DNA of 64,000 nt from assembly GCF_025264625.1 (NCBI RefSeq), contig NZ_CP093313.1, forward strand, positions 372,001 through 436,000, given 5' to 3'. Below are positions 16,432 to 24,668 of this stretch, piece by piece (position 1 is the first letter of the stretch; the number at the start of each line of letters is the position of its first letter). A program made the position numbers and the translations under genes. The notes under the pieces were generated by a model. The model was not told the DNA's origin. It saw only the letters and a program-made list of their open reading frames with translations, and did no database searches. The stretch is from Occallatibacter riparius (GTDB lineage Bacteria; Acidobacteriota; Terriglobia; Terriglobales; Acidobacteriaceae).

Positions 16432-17736
16432 ATGATTCAGAGCGCGCCATCTCTCGACCGTATTGAAAGACTGGCGTTCCGACGCCAAGAGACTGCTTTC
16501 TGCGTTCTCACGCTGTTGGTGCTCGCATCGCTTCTGGTGCTGCATACCTGGTTTGCATCTCTGCTGGGCGAACCTTCGCAAACGGTCATTCTGCTGCTTG
16601 TCTTCAGTTTCCTAGGGAAACTTCTTGAGTGGTACTGGCTTTGGCGTCAGCGGGACGGGATCAGCATTAGGACGGTGCGGATTGAAACAGCTATTTCGAT
16701 GGTGGGCCTCTTCCTGTTGACTTGGCTGCTGGCCGTCTACACGGGCCGCGATGAGACCCCCTATTTTGTTCTCCTTGCGATCTCAATCTTGCAGTGTGCC
16801 TATCACTGCAGTTTGCTGGAGACAATCGTCACGGTTGCGGCGGCGATAGGACTGATGTTCGGGTGGGCTAACCATTTCTATGCGCTGCACCCTCCGCCAC
16901 GGGCGACGCAATTCCTGGAGTCCGGGATGATCTCCGTGATCTACGCAGTGATGGGGTTGCTTGTCTGGTACCTCGTTCACCAGCTCGGCGATAAGGAAAC
17001 CAGGCTGTTCGAGAACATGGCCGAACTGGAGGCTACTCGAGAACGGCTCGCTCGCGAAGAGAAGCTTGCGGCGGTGGGGAGCTTGGCGAGTGGAATTGCG
17101 CATGAGATTCGGAATCCTGTGGCAATGATCGCGAGTTCCCTGGAAACGGCCGGATATCCCAATGCGAATCCGGATGAGCGCGAGGAGATGTTCGCAATCG
17201 CCGCGAGGGAGGCCAAACGGCTGGAGAATCTGACTTCTGACTTCCTCGCTTATGCGAAGCCCAGGGTGCCACAGCGGACCGACGTGCGGATCTCGGATGT
17301 TCTGGATCACGTGGCAAACATAGCGCGACTCCGGGCGAATGAGTCGGGTATTCGGGTCAAGTACGGCCCATCGCATGACGGAATTGTCGCGGTTGACCCC
17401 TTTCAGGTGGAAGGCGCTCTGGTCAACCTGGCAATCAACGCGATTGCAGCAACGAAACAGGAGGGAACGATCCATATCCGGTCCCAGATCAAGGATGGCT
17501 ACGTTCATTTCGAAATTGAAAACACGGGGGAGAAGATCCCGGAGGATGACCTTCAACATATCTTCGAACCCTTCTTCACGACAAAGCGCAGTGGAACAGG
17601 GCTTGGACTCGCAATTGCAAGAGCCATAGCCAGATCGCACGGCGGAGACATTTTGGTAAGCAAGAACGAAGATGGTGCAGTAGCATTCACCATGACCGTA
17701 GCGACCGCACCTGCCAGTAACGATGAGGAGATGTGA
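16432..17736 (+). CDS. Membrane sensor histidine kinase
   Basis: A 434-residue protein with about six membrane helices in residues 20-185 and no large periplasmic domain, so the signal is probably sensed in or near the membrane. A short coiled linker (MAELEATRERLAREEKL) leads to the HisKA domain with phospho-acceptor H224 in GIAHEIRNPVAMI, and then the HATPase domain with its N box (LVNLAINAIAA) and G boxes (GTGLGLAIARAI). It phosphorylates the response regulator encoded three bases downstream. The ATG at 16432 has no clear Shine-Dalgarno sequence. The type resembles AtoS/ZraS-like partners of NtrC-family regulators. Confidence 0.92.
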   Translation: MIQSAPSLDRIERLAFRRQETAFCVLTLLVLASLLVLHTWFASLLGEPSQTVILLLVFSFLGKLLEWYWLWRQRDGISIRTVRIETAISMVGLFLLTWLLAVYTGRDETPYFVLLAISILQCAYHCSLLETIVTVAAAIGLMFGWANHFYALHPPPRATQFLESGMISVIYAVMGLLVWYLVHQLGDKETRLFENMAELEATRERLAREEKLAAVGSLASGIAHEIRNPVAMIASSLETAGYPNANPDEREEMFAIAAREAKRLENLTSDFLAYAKPRVPQRTDVRISDVLDHVANIARLRANESGIRVKYGPSHDGIVAVDPFQVEGALVNLAINAIAATKQEGTIHIRSQIKDGYVHFEIENTGEKIPEDDLQHIFEPFFTTKRSGTGLGLAIARAIARSHGGDILVSKNEDGAVAFTMTVATAPASNDEEM

Positions 17737-17739
17737 CAC

Positions 17740-19179
17740 ATGGCGAAGATCCTGATTGTCGACGATGAAGCCGGGATGCGGCGGATTCTCGCAGTCAATC
17801 TGCACCGGGACGGGCATGTCATTGTTGAAGCGGGCGGAGCGTCAGAAGCTCTGCGAGTGCTGGCCGCTCACGATTTCGACGTAGTGTTGACCGACCAGAA
17901 GATGCCTGACGGCAGCGGGCTGGATGTGATGCGGGCAGTTCACGAAGACGATCCGACGACATCGGTGGTCTTTCTCACGGCCGTTGGAACGGTGGAACTG
18001 GCGGTTGAAAGCATGCGCGAGGGCGCGTTTGATTTTCTGACCAAGCCGTTTGTGCCGGACGTGGTGCGGGCCGCGGTTCGCCGCGCATGTAAGCATTCGG
18101 CTCTTCTGAGAGAGAACGCCGTTCTCAAGAGCCAAGTGCGCCAACTGGTGGGAGCCGATGAACTGGTGGGCGAATGCCGAGAGATCCAGACGGTTCGCGA
18201 ACTTATCGCGCGGGTTGCAGGCACGAATTGCACGGTGCTGATTACGGGCGAGACCGGAACCGGAAAAGAGCTAGTGGCACGCGCCATTCACAAAAACAGC
18301 CAGCGATCAGAGCGACCCTTTATCGCCATCAACTGCGCCGCCATGACGGAGACTCTGCTGGAGAGTGAGCTGTTTGGCTATGAACGGGGTGCGTTTACGG
18401 GCGCCGATAAGGCGCGGGCGGGACTTTTCGAGGCAGCGCACGAGGGCACGCTGTTTCTTGACGAGGTTGCGGAGATGTCCGCCGCCGCCCAAGGGAAGCT
18501 CCTGCGCGTATTGGCTTACGGAGAGCTGCAGCGCGTCGGTTCAACGACCACACGCCAAGTGGACGTGCGGGTGCTTGCGGCAACGCACAGGAGCCTTCAG
18601 GAGAGAGTGCAAAGCGAACTGTTCCGGGAAGACCTATATTACCGGTTGGCAGTGGTACCGATTCATCTGCCGGCGCTGCGCGAAAGAGTTGAAGATATTG
18701 AAGAACTCTGCAAAATGTTATGTGCGCGCATCGCCGCGGAAATGAATACGGCCCCGCGTGTATTAAGCCCGGCGGCAATGGCGAAACTTAAGGCATACCA
18801 ATTCCCGGGGAACATTCGGGAGCTCAAGAACCTGCTCGAACGCGCCATGATTCTGGCTCAGGGGCCTGAGCTAGGGGCGGAAGACTTTCCGCTGCAGAGT
18901 GCTTCGGCATCGCTGCGTGGAGCGTCGGCAGAGTTGTCCATCGAGGATCTGGCGGAGCGTCTTCCAAAGCAGCTGAACCTTCGAGATACACTCGCAGAAC
19001 TCGAACGGGCACTCATCCAGCGTGCTCTGCGCATCTCGAATGGGATTCAGGCTGAAGCGGCGCGGCAATTGGAGCTTTCACGCAGCGATATCGGATACAA
19101 ACTCGGTAAACATTCGCTGGCCGGCTCCTCTCGCACGACCATATCGGCCGGCGGGGAATTGGAGCATCGCACGGAGTAG
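17740..19179 (+). CDS. Sigma-54-dependent NtrC-family response regulator
   Basis: A 479-residue activator with three parts. The receiver domain (residues 1-120) carries the phospho-acceptor D52 in VVLTDQKMPDGSG and the acidic pair DDE at 7-9. The AAA+ domain (about 140-380) has Walker A GETGTGKE, the sigma-54-contacting loop GAFTGA and Walker B LFLDEV. A Fis-type helix-turn-helix ends the protein (AEAARQLELSRSDIGYKL). It should drive open-complex formation at sigma-54 promoters; candidates lie upstream of the kinase and on both sides of the 22.4-22.9 kb intergenic region. It is coupled to the kinase gene and converges with the P-type ATPase gene with six bases between stops. Confidence 0.95.
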   Translation: MAKILIVDDEAGMRRILAVNLHRDGHVIVEAGGASEALRVLAAHDFDVVLTDQKMPDGSGLDVMRAVHEDDPTTSVVFLTAVGTVELAVESMREGAFDFLTKPFVPDVVRAAVRRACKHSALLRENAVLKSQVRQLVGADELVGECREIQTVRELIARVAGTNCTVLITGETGTGKELVARAIHKNSQRSERPFIAINCAAMTETLLESELFGYERGAFTGADKARAGLFEAAHEGTLFLDEVAEMSAAAQGKLLRVLAYGELQRVGSTTTRQVDVRVLAATHRSLQERVQSELFREDLYYRLAVVPIHLPALRERVEDIEELCKMLCARIAAEMNTAPRVLSPAAMAKLKAYQFPGNIRELKNLLERAMILAQGPELGAEDFPLQSASASLRGASAELSIEDLAERLPKQLNLRDTLAELERALIQRALRISNGIQAEAARQLELSRSDIGYKLGKHSLAGSSRTTISAGGELEHRTE

Positions 19180-19185
19180 CGCTTC

Positions 19186-21102
19186 CTACGCGGCGGCTGT
19201 TCGTTCCTCTGGCAATTGGGTCCGGCCGGCTTGGGAGCTCCGAAAATCTCCGACCGGCTCGCCTGGGGCGACAACGCGCAGAGCATACAGAATCGACAGG
19301 AGATCGATACCCTCCTGCAATATTGCTCCCTCGATTGGCTTGAGATAGCCGAGAGCACTGAAGGCGATTCCAATGGTACTGAGGGCCATTCCTCCGATTG
19401 CACTTGTCAGTGCGATGCGCCGCATCTTCATAGATATGTGAATGAGTTCATCCACACTTGCGAGCGATGATTGAAGAATCACTGCGCCAGCCGCCTCTGA
19501 CGTGATGTCGCTGTTTACGCCCATCGCGATACCGACAGTGGCGCTCATCATAGCGGGAGCATCATTGATGCCATCACCGATATAGAGGGTGGGGTGAGCG
19601 ACGGTGAGCTCTCGGACGATGGAGAGCTTCTCCTCAGGAGACTTCCCGCCGAATGTGTCGGGAATCCCCATGGTGGAGGCGAAGGCTTCCACCGCGGCGG
19701 GCCGGTCGCCGGACAGTAGCACAACTTTGGTGATTCCATGGCGAGAACGAACGTGCCCCAGAAAGGGACGGCTTTCTGGACGAGGTTCATCCCGGAAGCG
19801 GAGCAGGCCGGCGAGTTCTCCGTCGATGAGAATGATTGACTCAAGTCCGGGCATGACCTCTGGTAGACGGCGCTGCAAGCGAGCTGGGAGTTGATTGCGG
19901 CCAGTCATGATTACCATACGACCGTCAATGTGCGCGCTGATTCCGTGTCCTGGAATTTCGAAGACGTCTGAAGTCGGCGAGAGTTCCATCTGCTCGGCGC
20001 GGGCAGCTGTGAGGATCGCGCTGCTGAGAGGATGCTTCGAATACCGTTCAAGTGAGGCAGAGAACCACAGGATTCCCCTTGTGGAGTACGGACCGAGGCT
20101 GACGATCTCCTGGAGCTCGGGCCTTCCGTATGTGAGGGTGCCGGTCTTGTCTGCGATCAGGGTCTCGCAGGCAACGATTTTCTCAAGCACCAGGGGGTCC
20201 TTAATGATGATGCCGCGTTTTGCAGCGACCGAGATTGCGCCAATAATCGCAACGGGTATCGCCAATATGAGCGGGCAGGGAGTGGCGATGACCAGGACAG
20301 CGAGGAAACGCTCCGAGTCTCCGCTGGCAAACCAACTCAGCGATGCGATTCCAATCGCGGCCGGCGTATACCAGCCTGCCAGGCGGTCTGCGATGCGTCG
20401 CATCCTGGGGCGGTTCAGTTCGGACTCCTTCAGGATGCGAACGATCCGTGCATACCGTGAGTCGGCAGGAATATGCGTAGCCTGAATCGTAAGACACGCG
20501 CTTCCGTTGATAGCACCGGACAGCACAGTAGCGCCGGGCGCCTTGGCCACGAAGAACGGCTCCCCTGTCAGGTAGGATTCGTCCATCTGGCTATTGCCTC
20601 CGATGACAGCACCATCGACGGGGCAGAGTTCGTGTGGATGAATCGCCAGAAGGTCACCTACCGCAATCTCCTCGAGCGCAACATCCTTCTGCGTTCCGTC
20701 AGGCATGATCTGATGTGCAATCTGAGGCATCCGCTTGGCGAGGGCAGTCAGCATCGAAGAGGCGCGCCCGGTTGCGTAGTCTTCCAGCGTCTTGCCTCCG
20801 GACAACATCAGGATGACAACGCCTGCAACCCAGTATTGGCGGAACAGCAGAGCGCTGCCGATAGACAGAGCAGCGAGAACATCTACGCTGAAGTTGAGAC
20901 GGAATAGCTGGCGCGCCAGGTCTAGCAGGAGCGGAACGAACGCAACCAGCGTCGCGATCAAAAGGACGAGTTCTGCTGCCTTCACATAAGCCAGCATGTG
21001 CAGAGTCCCGCTCACTGCCATCCCGGAGAGTATCCATAGCGCAACCACTGCGTGCCCCGATGCTCCGGAGGACCATGCCGTGTTTTGTGTCGATCCTGGC
21101 AT
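19186..21102 (-). CDS. P1B-type (heavy-metal) transporting ATPase with TPC motif
   Basis: An inner membrane cation pump of 638 residues. Hallmarks are the actuator motif LTGEP (near 179), the membrane metal motif TPCPL (274-278), the phosphorylated D318 in DKTGTLT, the HP dipeptide (SKHPLSSAIL) and GDGINDAPAM. It lacks N-terminal heavy-metal-associated domains. The membrane motif is TPC, not the CPC of copper/zinc pumps or the SPC of cobalt pumps; TPC has been reported for a less-studied P1B group with Ni/Fe specificity, so the metal is uncertain. It is the last gene of the operon universal stress protein, zinc-ribbon protein, ATPase, 16 bases after the zinc-ribbon gene. Confidence 0.9.
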   Translation of the reverse strand: MPGSTQNTAWSSGASGHAVVALWILSGMAVSGTLHMLAYVKAAELVLLIATLVAFVPLLLDLARQLFRLNFSVDVLAALSIGSALLFRQYWVAGVVILMLSGGKTLEDYATGRASSMLTALAKRMPQIAHQIMPDGTQKDVALEEIAVGDLLAIHPHELCPVDGAVIGGNSQMDESYLTGEPFFVAKAPGATVLSGAINGSACLTIQATHIPADSRYARIVRILKESELNRPRMRRIADRLAGWYTPAAIGIASLSWFASGDSERFLAVLVIATPCPLILAIPVAIIGAISVAAKRGIIIKDPLVLEKIVACETLIADKTGTLTYGRPELQEIVSLGPYSTRGILWFSASLERYSKHPLSSAILTAARAEQMELSPTSDVFEIPGHGISAHIDGRMVIMTGRNQLPARLQRRLPEVMPGLESIILIDGELAGLLRFRDEPRPESRPFLGHVRSRHGITKVVLLSGDRPAAVEAFASTMGIPDTFGGKSPEEKLSIVRELTVAHPTLYIGDGINDAPAMMSATVGIAMGVNSDITSEAAGAVILQSSLASVDELIHISMKMRRIALTSAIGGMALSTIGIAFSALGYLKPIEGAILQEGIDLLSILYALRVVAPGEPVGDFRSSQAGRTQLPEERTAAA

Positions 21103-21118
21103 ACATCCTTCCCCCGAT

Positions 21119-21451
21119 CTATGACGCGAGCTTCGCCGGGCGAGCGCCCCGGAGCCGTTGGGTTCGCGATCTTACCGAGTTACTGGCTGACGAGGCTTGT
21201 CCGGTCGCGCGTGTTGAAGTCTTGGCGAACGGCTTGACGATGATCCCCTTCGGAGTCCACCTATGAATCTCCAAGGACTTCGAGCACTCCGGACAAAGCC
21301 AGAAGTAGCGGCTGGGCACAATGCAGACCGGAAACCCGCTCTCGTCGCCGGTGGTGCGGCCTCCTGGCGGCAGGTCCAGTTCAATCAGCCGAAGCGTTCC
21401 GTCGAAGAAGTGATCTGCAATTCTGCCGCATTCTGGATTCGCGCAACGCAT
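21119..21451 (-). CDS. Small zinc-ribbon-like protein
   Basis: A 110-residue protein with two Cys pairs: C-x4-C near the start (MRCANPECGR) and C-x2-C in FWLCPECSKSLEIH. The core is a short beta sandwich (IELDLPPGG to CIVPSRYFWLCPEC). The tail from about residue 75 is basic and Ser/Thr-rich. I chose ATG at 21451 over the longer frame because GGAGGG lies five bases before it (21457-21462) and conservation seems to begin at MRCANP. The start is one base after the universal stress protein stop, so translation is coupled. I recognise no function; metal binding or nucleic-acid contact is a guess from the ribbon. Confidence 0.7.
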   Translation of the reverse strand: MRCANPECGRIADHFFDGTLRLIELDLPPGGRTTGDESGFPVCIVPSRYFWLCPECSKSLEIHRWTPKGIIVKPFAKTSTRATGQASSASNSVRSRTQRLRGARPAKLAS

Positions 21452-21452
21452 C

Positions 21453-22424
21453 TCAACCCTCCATGCCAAGCGGCTCGGCACGCAACCGAGTTCTGCGGTG
21501 ATGAATGTCCGGAGCGGCGCACGAAGCTTGGTCGCGGGGCTGTTCGATTGAATTGCCAAGAACGAGAACAGGACATGGCATCTCAGAATAGAGCCGTCTC
21601 ACGATGCTTGAACGCGGAAACGACCCATGATGACGCCCAGGTAAAGAGCGGAGCACCAAAAGATCATGCGGCTTGCGCGCATTGAAGTCCAGGATTTCAG
21701 ACGCTGCATTGCCGCGTCGAATTGATATCTCGATTGGACCAGTCAGTGAAGTGCTTCGCGCAGCTGAAACAGGAAGCCATGACCTGACCGTCAACGGGCT
21801 TCTTTGCTCTGCCGCCAGTGTAGACTCTGCGCCGTCGAACACATGCAGAACTGATAAGGCGGCATGCTGCGCTCTGGCCACTTCCAACGCAAAGTTGAAG
21901 GTGAGTTCAAGGTCCGGGGAGTGTGTAACGGGAAGCAGCACACGGCGGATCGGAGGTGCTGGAGACAGGCTCAGAGAAACAGATCTGCCGATGACACAGA
22001 CTGGCACGCTCAGGGCTGAGACGAGAGATTCTTCCAGTCCAAACTGTGCAACTTGTTGATTACCGCGGCTCTGGGTAACCATGACGCGATCTATGTCGAA
22101 CGTCCGTACCACAGCGGGTAGATGTTGCGGTGTAACGTCGGTGAGGAGGAAGGCTCGGGCCAGGAACTCCGCTAAGAGAGTCTTGCGTCCATCATCCGAC
22201 TGAATGCTTACGCGCCCGGGCACCCAGGGTGAACAGGAGCCGTCCGCACTCCGCGAATCGTCCGTCAGAGTGCTCCCTGGGCTCAGTTTGGCAAGGAGCA
22301 GTCGGGCGCCGGATTTCTCAGCATAGCGGATTGCCGTGAGCACCTGGGCAGGATCGTCGGATGAACGCATCACCACCAGAGTCGTTTTCGGAGAACACCA
22401 CTTGCGAAATAGCTTGCGAGACAT
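21453..22424 (-). CDS. Universal stress protein, two-domain
   Basis: A 323-residue protein with two UspA-like Rossmann domains. The first (about 12-140) begins TTLVVMRSSDDPAQVLTAIR and the second (about 163-300) begins RRVLLPVTHSPDLELTFNFAL and ends with the nucleotide-binding region HDLLVLRSLPGR and CPVLVLGN. Universal stress proteins bind ATP or other adenylates and help cells survive starvation, anoxia or oxidants. The ATG at 22424 has GAAGG in front; the upstream extension of the frame has no support. It is first in an operon with the zinc-ribbon protein and the P-type ATPase and is divergent from rubrerythrin. Confidence 0.87.
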   Translation of the reverse strand: MSRKLFRKWCSPKTTLVVMRSSDDPAQVLTAIRYAEKSGARLLLAKLSPGSTLTDDSRSADGSCSPWVPGRVSIQSDDGRKTLLAEFLARAFLLTDVTPQHLPAVVRTFDIDRVMVTQSRGNQQVAQFGLEESLVSALSVPVCVIGRSVSLSLSPAPPIRRVLLPVTHSPDLELTFNFALEVARAQHAALSVLHVFDGAESTLAAEQRSPLTVRSWLPVSAARSTSLTGPIEISIRRGNAASEILDFNARKPHDLLVLRSLPGRHHGSFPRSSIVRRLYSEMPCPVLVLGNSIEQPRDQASCAAPDIHHRRTRLRAEPLGMEG

Positions 22425-22524
22425 CGAGCCTTCTTTCGGTCGCGTGCAGCGACGACGCGCGGGTGCAGTCGAGACCACGCAAGACCCTCCGATTCTGCAC
22501 CAACGCGCCGCTACCAATCGCAAG

Positions 22525-22540
22525 TGCATCTCAGTGACCA
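22525..22540 (-). promoter_or_regulatory. Possible sigma-54 promoter of the universal stress protein operon
   Basis: On the minus strand the sequence reads TGGTCACTGAGATGCA, with GG and GC exactly ten bases apart as in -24/-12 promoters, and about 100 bases before the start codon. The match to TGGCAC-N5-TTGCA is partial (four mismatches). The paired half-sites at 22601-22637 lie about 80 bases upstream, where an enhancer-binding protein would be expected. Confidence 0.3.
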
Positions 22541-22600
22541 ACAACAAAGCGGGGATTCATTGGACTTAGGGGAGGTGTGTGCTTGTTTGTTGGGGTGCAT

Positions 22601-22637
22601 GTCTGAAGTTCGTAACGGAGTGTCTGAAGTTTCGGAC
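22601..22637. promoter_or_regulatory. Candidate enhancer sites (copy B) between divergent stress genes
   Basis: GTCTGAA occurs at 22601-22607 and again at 22622-22628, the second followed after two bases by TTCGGAC at 22631-22637 (one-mismatch inverted repeat). The two GTCTGAA copies start 21 bases apart, two helical turns. The same half-sites flank the two-component operon promoter (16295-16312). This region of 443 bases between the universal stress protein and rubrerythrin genes has no coding potential, consistent with a shared control region. Confidence 0.45.
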
Positions 22638-22796
22638 CATCGCGCTGGCCGGCTGTCCAGGCGGCAATCACCTGGTCGCTAGCGCGGATGTCAAAATTCT
22701 TTTACGAATCGATCAAAGATCTCGTACAGTCGGCTATCTCGAGACATCGGCACGTTCGCAACTGCCGTAGATCATCGCATCTGTCTGCCGCGGGCA

Positions 22797-22811
22797 CGGC
22801 CCTCGAAGTGC
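22797..22811 (+). promoter_or_regulatory. Possible sigma-54 promoter of the rubrerythrin gene
   Basis: CGGCCCTCGAAGTGC has GG at 22798-22799 and GC at 22810-22811, ten bases apart. It resembles the element before the kinase gene (both read CGGC, then GAAG, then TGC or GTGC). Transcription would start near 22823, 45 bases before the ATG. The candidate enhancer sites lie about 160 bases upstream, a usual distance. Confidence 0.35.
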
Positions 22812-22867
22812 TAGAGACAGGATGTCGGGGCGCAATTACTTGCAATTCTGCCCTGAGGAGAGGATCT

Positions 22868-23494
22868 ATGAAATCGAATTGCCTCGTCCAGCGTGTGTGG
22901 CTGGCTCTGCTTGCGATCGCCGCTATTGTCGCGTTTGCACCCGGCATTCGCGCTGCCACTACTCTCGAGAATATGCAGGCCGCCTTCAACGGAGAAAGCA
23001 ACGCGCACGCCCGCTACATCGCCTTCGCACAGCAGGCCGACAAGGAAGGATATCGCGATGTCGCCAACTTGTTCCGTGCGGCAGCGCGTGCGGAACAGAT
23101 TCACGCTTCGAATCATGCGGAAGTCATTAAGCAACTGGGTGCCCAGCCAAAGGCGGACATCGAGAATGCGCAAGTAAAGTCGACGCGCGAGAATCTTGAA
23201 TCTGCCGTGAAGGGCGAGACGTATGAGCGCGACACCATGTACCCGGACTTCATCAAGCAGGCCAAGTCGGATGGGAACGCGAAGGCTACCCGAAGCCTGA
23301 ACCTGGCGAAGACGGCCGAAGCGGAGCACGCCAAACTTTACCGGGCAGCGCTCGAGGGGCTTAGCGGCGGCAAGACCGCTTCAGCGGCAGGCTATTACGT
23401 GTGCCCGGTCTGCGGCTTCACCGCGCGAGTCCCGGATTTTGAAAAGTGCCCTTCGTGCTTCACGCCAAAAGAGAAGTTCGAGAAGATAGCCTGA
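22868..23494 (+). CDS. Exported rubrerythrin
   Basis: A 208-residue non-haem di-iron peroxidase. The ferritin-like domain shows the iron ligands in order: GESNAHARY, AEQIHASNH, GETYERDTMYP and AEAEHAKLY. The C-terminal rubredoxin domain has two CxxC pairs (CPVCGF and CPSCF). Rubrerythrin reduces hydrogen peroxide using electrons from rubredoxin partners, normally in the cytoplasm. Here residues 1-30 form a clear signal peptide (WLALLAIAAIVAF, cleavage near IRAA), so this form should be periplasmic. The start is set by GAGGAG at 22855-22860. It is followed 59 bases later by a DUF2231 membrane protein. Confidence 0.92.
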   Translation: MKSNCLVQRVWLALLAIAAIVAFAPGIRAATTLENMQAAFNGESNAHARYIAFAQQADKEGYRDVANLFRAAARAEQIHASNHAEVIKQLGAQPKADIENAQVKSTRENLESAVKGETYERDTMYPDFIKQAKSDGNAKATRSLNLAKTAEAEHAKLYRAALEGLSGGKTASAAGYYVCPVCGFTARVPDFEKCPSCFTPKEKFEKIA

Positions 23495-23553
23495 AATCGA
23501 GCCCGATGTGTTGCCCTGCTCGGCGACACATCGGATTGCCAGTTGGAGGGCAT

Positions 23554-24051
23554 ATGATGCTGGTTCCATATCTGCCGGATTGGGAATCGCTACATCCTCT
23601 GGTGATTCATTTCCCGATCGTGCTTCTACTCCTGAGTCCCGCCTTTGTCCTGACCAGTGCTGTGCTTTCACCACAGAGAGGAAGAGCTTATCTGATCGTG
23701 GGGCTGGCATTGTTGCTGACCGGAACGGGAAGCCTCTTTTTGGCCGTTGAGACCGGAGAAGCGGCGGCCGAATTGGCCGACCACACGCCGGGAATGACTC
23801 CCGTGCTTCAGGCCCACGAACAGCTTGCATCCCAGACGCGGATGCTCTTTTCCGGCCTGAGCTTTCTCCTAGTGGCCTTGTTTGTCCTGCCCCATTTTTC
23901 GGCCCGGCCGTTAGCGAGGATATACTCAACAGTCCTTCCCATGGTTTTCCTCGCGCTGTATTTAACAGGCGCACTCGCACTTGTAAATACAGCACATCAG
24001 GGCGGCAGACTGGTTCATCAATTTGGAGTTCACGCGATGATTACGCACTAG
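23554..24051 (+). CDS. DUF2231-type membrane protein
   Basis: A 165-residue protein with four membrane helices. The family signature HPLVIHFPIVLLLLSP follows the N-terminus, and a second pair of His residues lies near the end (HQGGRLVHQFGVH). The DUF2231 family has conserved membrane histidines that suggest haem or metal binding, but no activity is established. ATG at 23554 is chosen for GGAGGG at 23545-23550; a longer frame overlapping the rubrerythrin gene lacks support. Position suggests a redox partner or electron route for the periplasmic rubrerythrin, which is inference. Confidence 0.8.
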   Translation: MMLVPYLPDWESLHPLVIHFPIVLLLLSPAFVLTSAVLSPQRGRAYLIVGLALLLTGTGSLFLAVETGEAAAELADHTPGMTPVLQAHEQLASQTRMLFSGLSFLLVALFVLPHFSARPLARIYSTVLPMVFLALYLTGALALVNTAHQGGRLVHQFGVHAMITH

Positions 24052-24085
24052 GTGATTTGATTGTGCGCTGACAGAAGAGCGACCT

Positions 24086-24207
24086 GTGCATCTCGATACG
24101 AACATAAAAACCCTGCAAAAACCTCGTACCTAATTCTCACTGTTCTGCTGGTCGCTCTAGCTTGGCTGCATTTCGGAACCTTCTTGCTCACTTTGTTGTT
24201 TGGCTAA
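24086..24207 (+). pseudogene. N-terminal remnant of a membrane transporter (AI-2E-transporter-like), frameshifted
   Basis: Starting at GTG 24086 the frame reads VHLDTNIK; a one-base shift then gives NPAKTSYLILTVLLVALAW and LHFGTFLLTLLFG before TAA. The two pieces join into a plausible N-terminus with one membrane helix, and the LHFGTFL-x-TLLFGY pattern is familiar from AI-2E-type permeases of Acidobacteria (from memory, not searched). The remaining 300 or so residues are missing. It follows the DUF2231 gene on the same strand. Confidence 0.45.
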
Positions 24208-24668
24208 TGCACTTTGCTCGATGGGGATCGCACTGGCCTGCTTCTAGCGACTGCTCGTAATTGGGAAATGAATAGACAATTCTCACCCTGGGGTTAACGC
24301 CTGTCGTCGGCAACCCATGGGGTCACCGCCGAGGGATGGGCGACATCCCAGGGTTAGGCTGCGCTGGTTTCATCAGGCCGTCCACAAGTTGCGCTGCCCC
24401 TCTTTGAAGCCTAGATATTTCTGGGTATTGCAGCGGAGGCATTGCATTAGCGAACGGAACTGATGGTGGTGAGTCGAGACGCCGTCACGAGCTACATCGG
24501 CGAGATCCTCTACGGCGAAACTCGCCCTAAGCTACGCAATCGCGAGCGGTTTGCTGGCTAAAATCTCCGGTGATCTATACCTTCTGAACACAAGTGGCCT
24601 GACCGCAGAATCCGTATGACGAGCCCTCAGCAGCTTCGAACTGGCGGTCCACCTGGGGAGACCCGGAG
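24208..24668. other. Intergenic stretch, no gene seen
   Basis: About 460 bases without a convincing frame. It contains a nested palindromic patch at roughly 24290-24356 (CCCTGGG paired with CCCAGGG, and CGGC with GCCG inside) of the kind seen in dispersed intergenic repeats. A 35-codon frame near 24460 has no features. Together with the remnants on either side this looks like eroded DNA. Confidence 0.5.

Noticed and set aside
24458..24562. Short frame beginning MVVSRDAVTSYIGE
   Set aside because: Too short and without family features; it lies between two gene remnants in eroded DNA.
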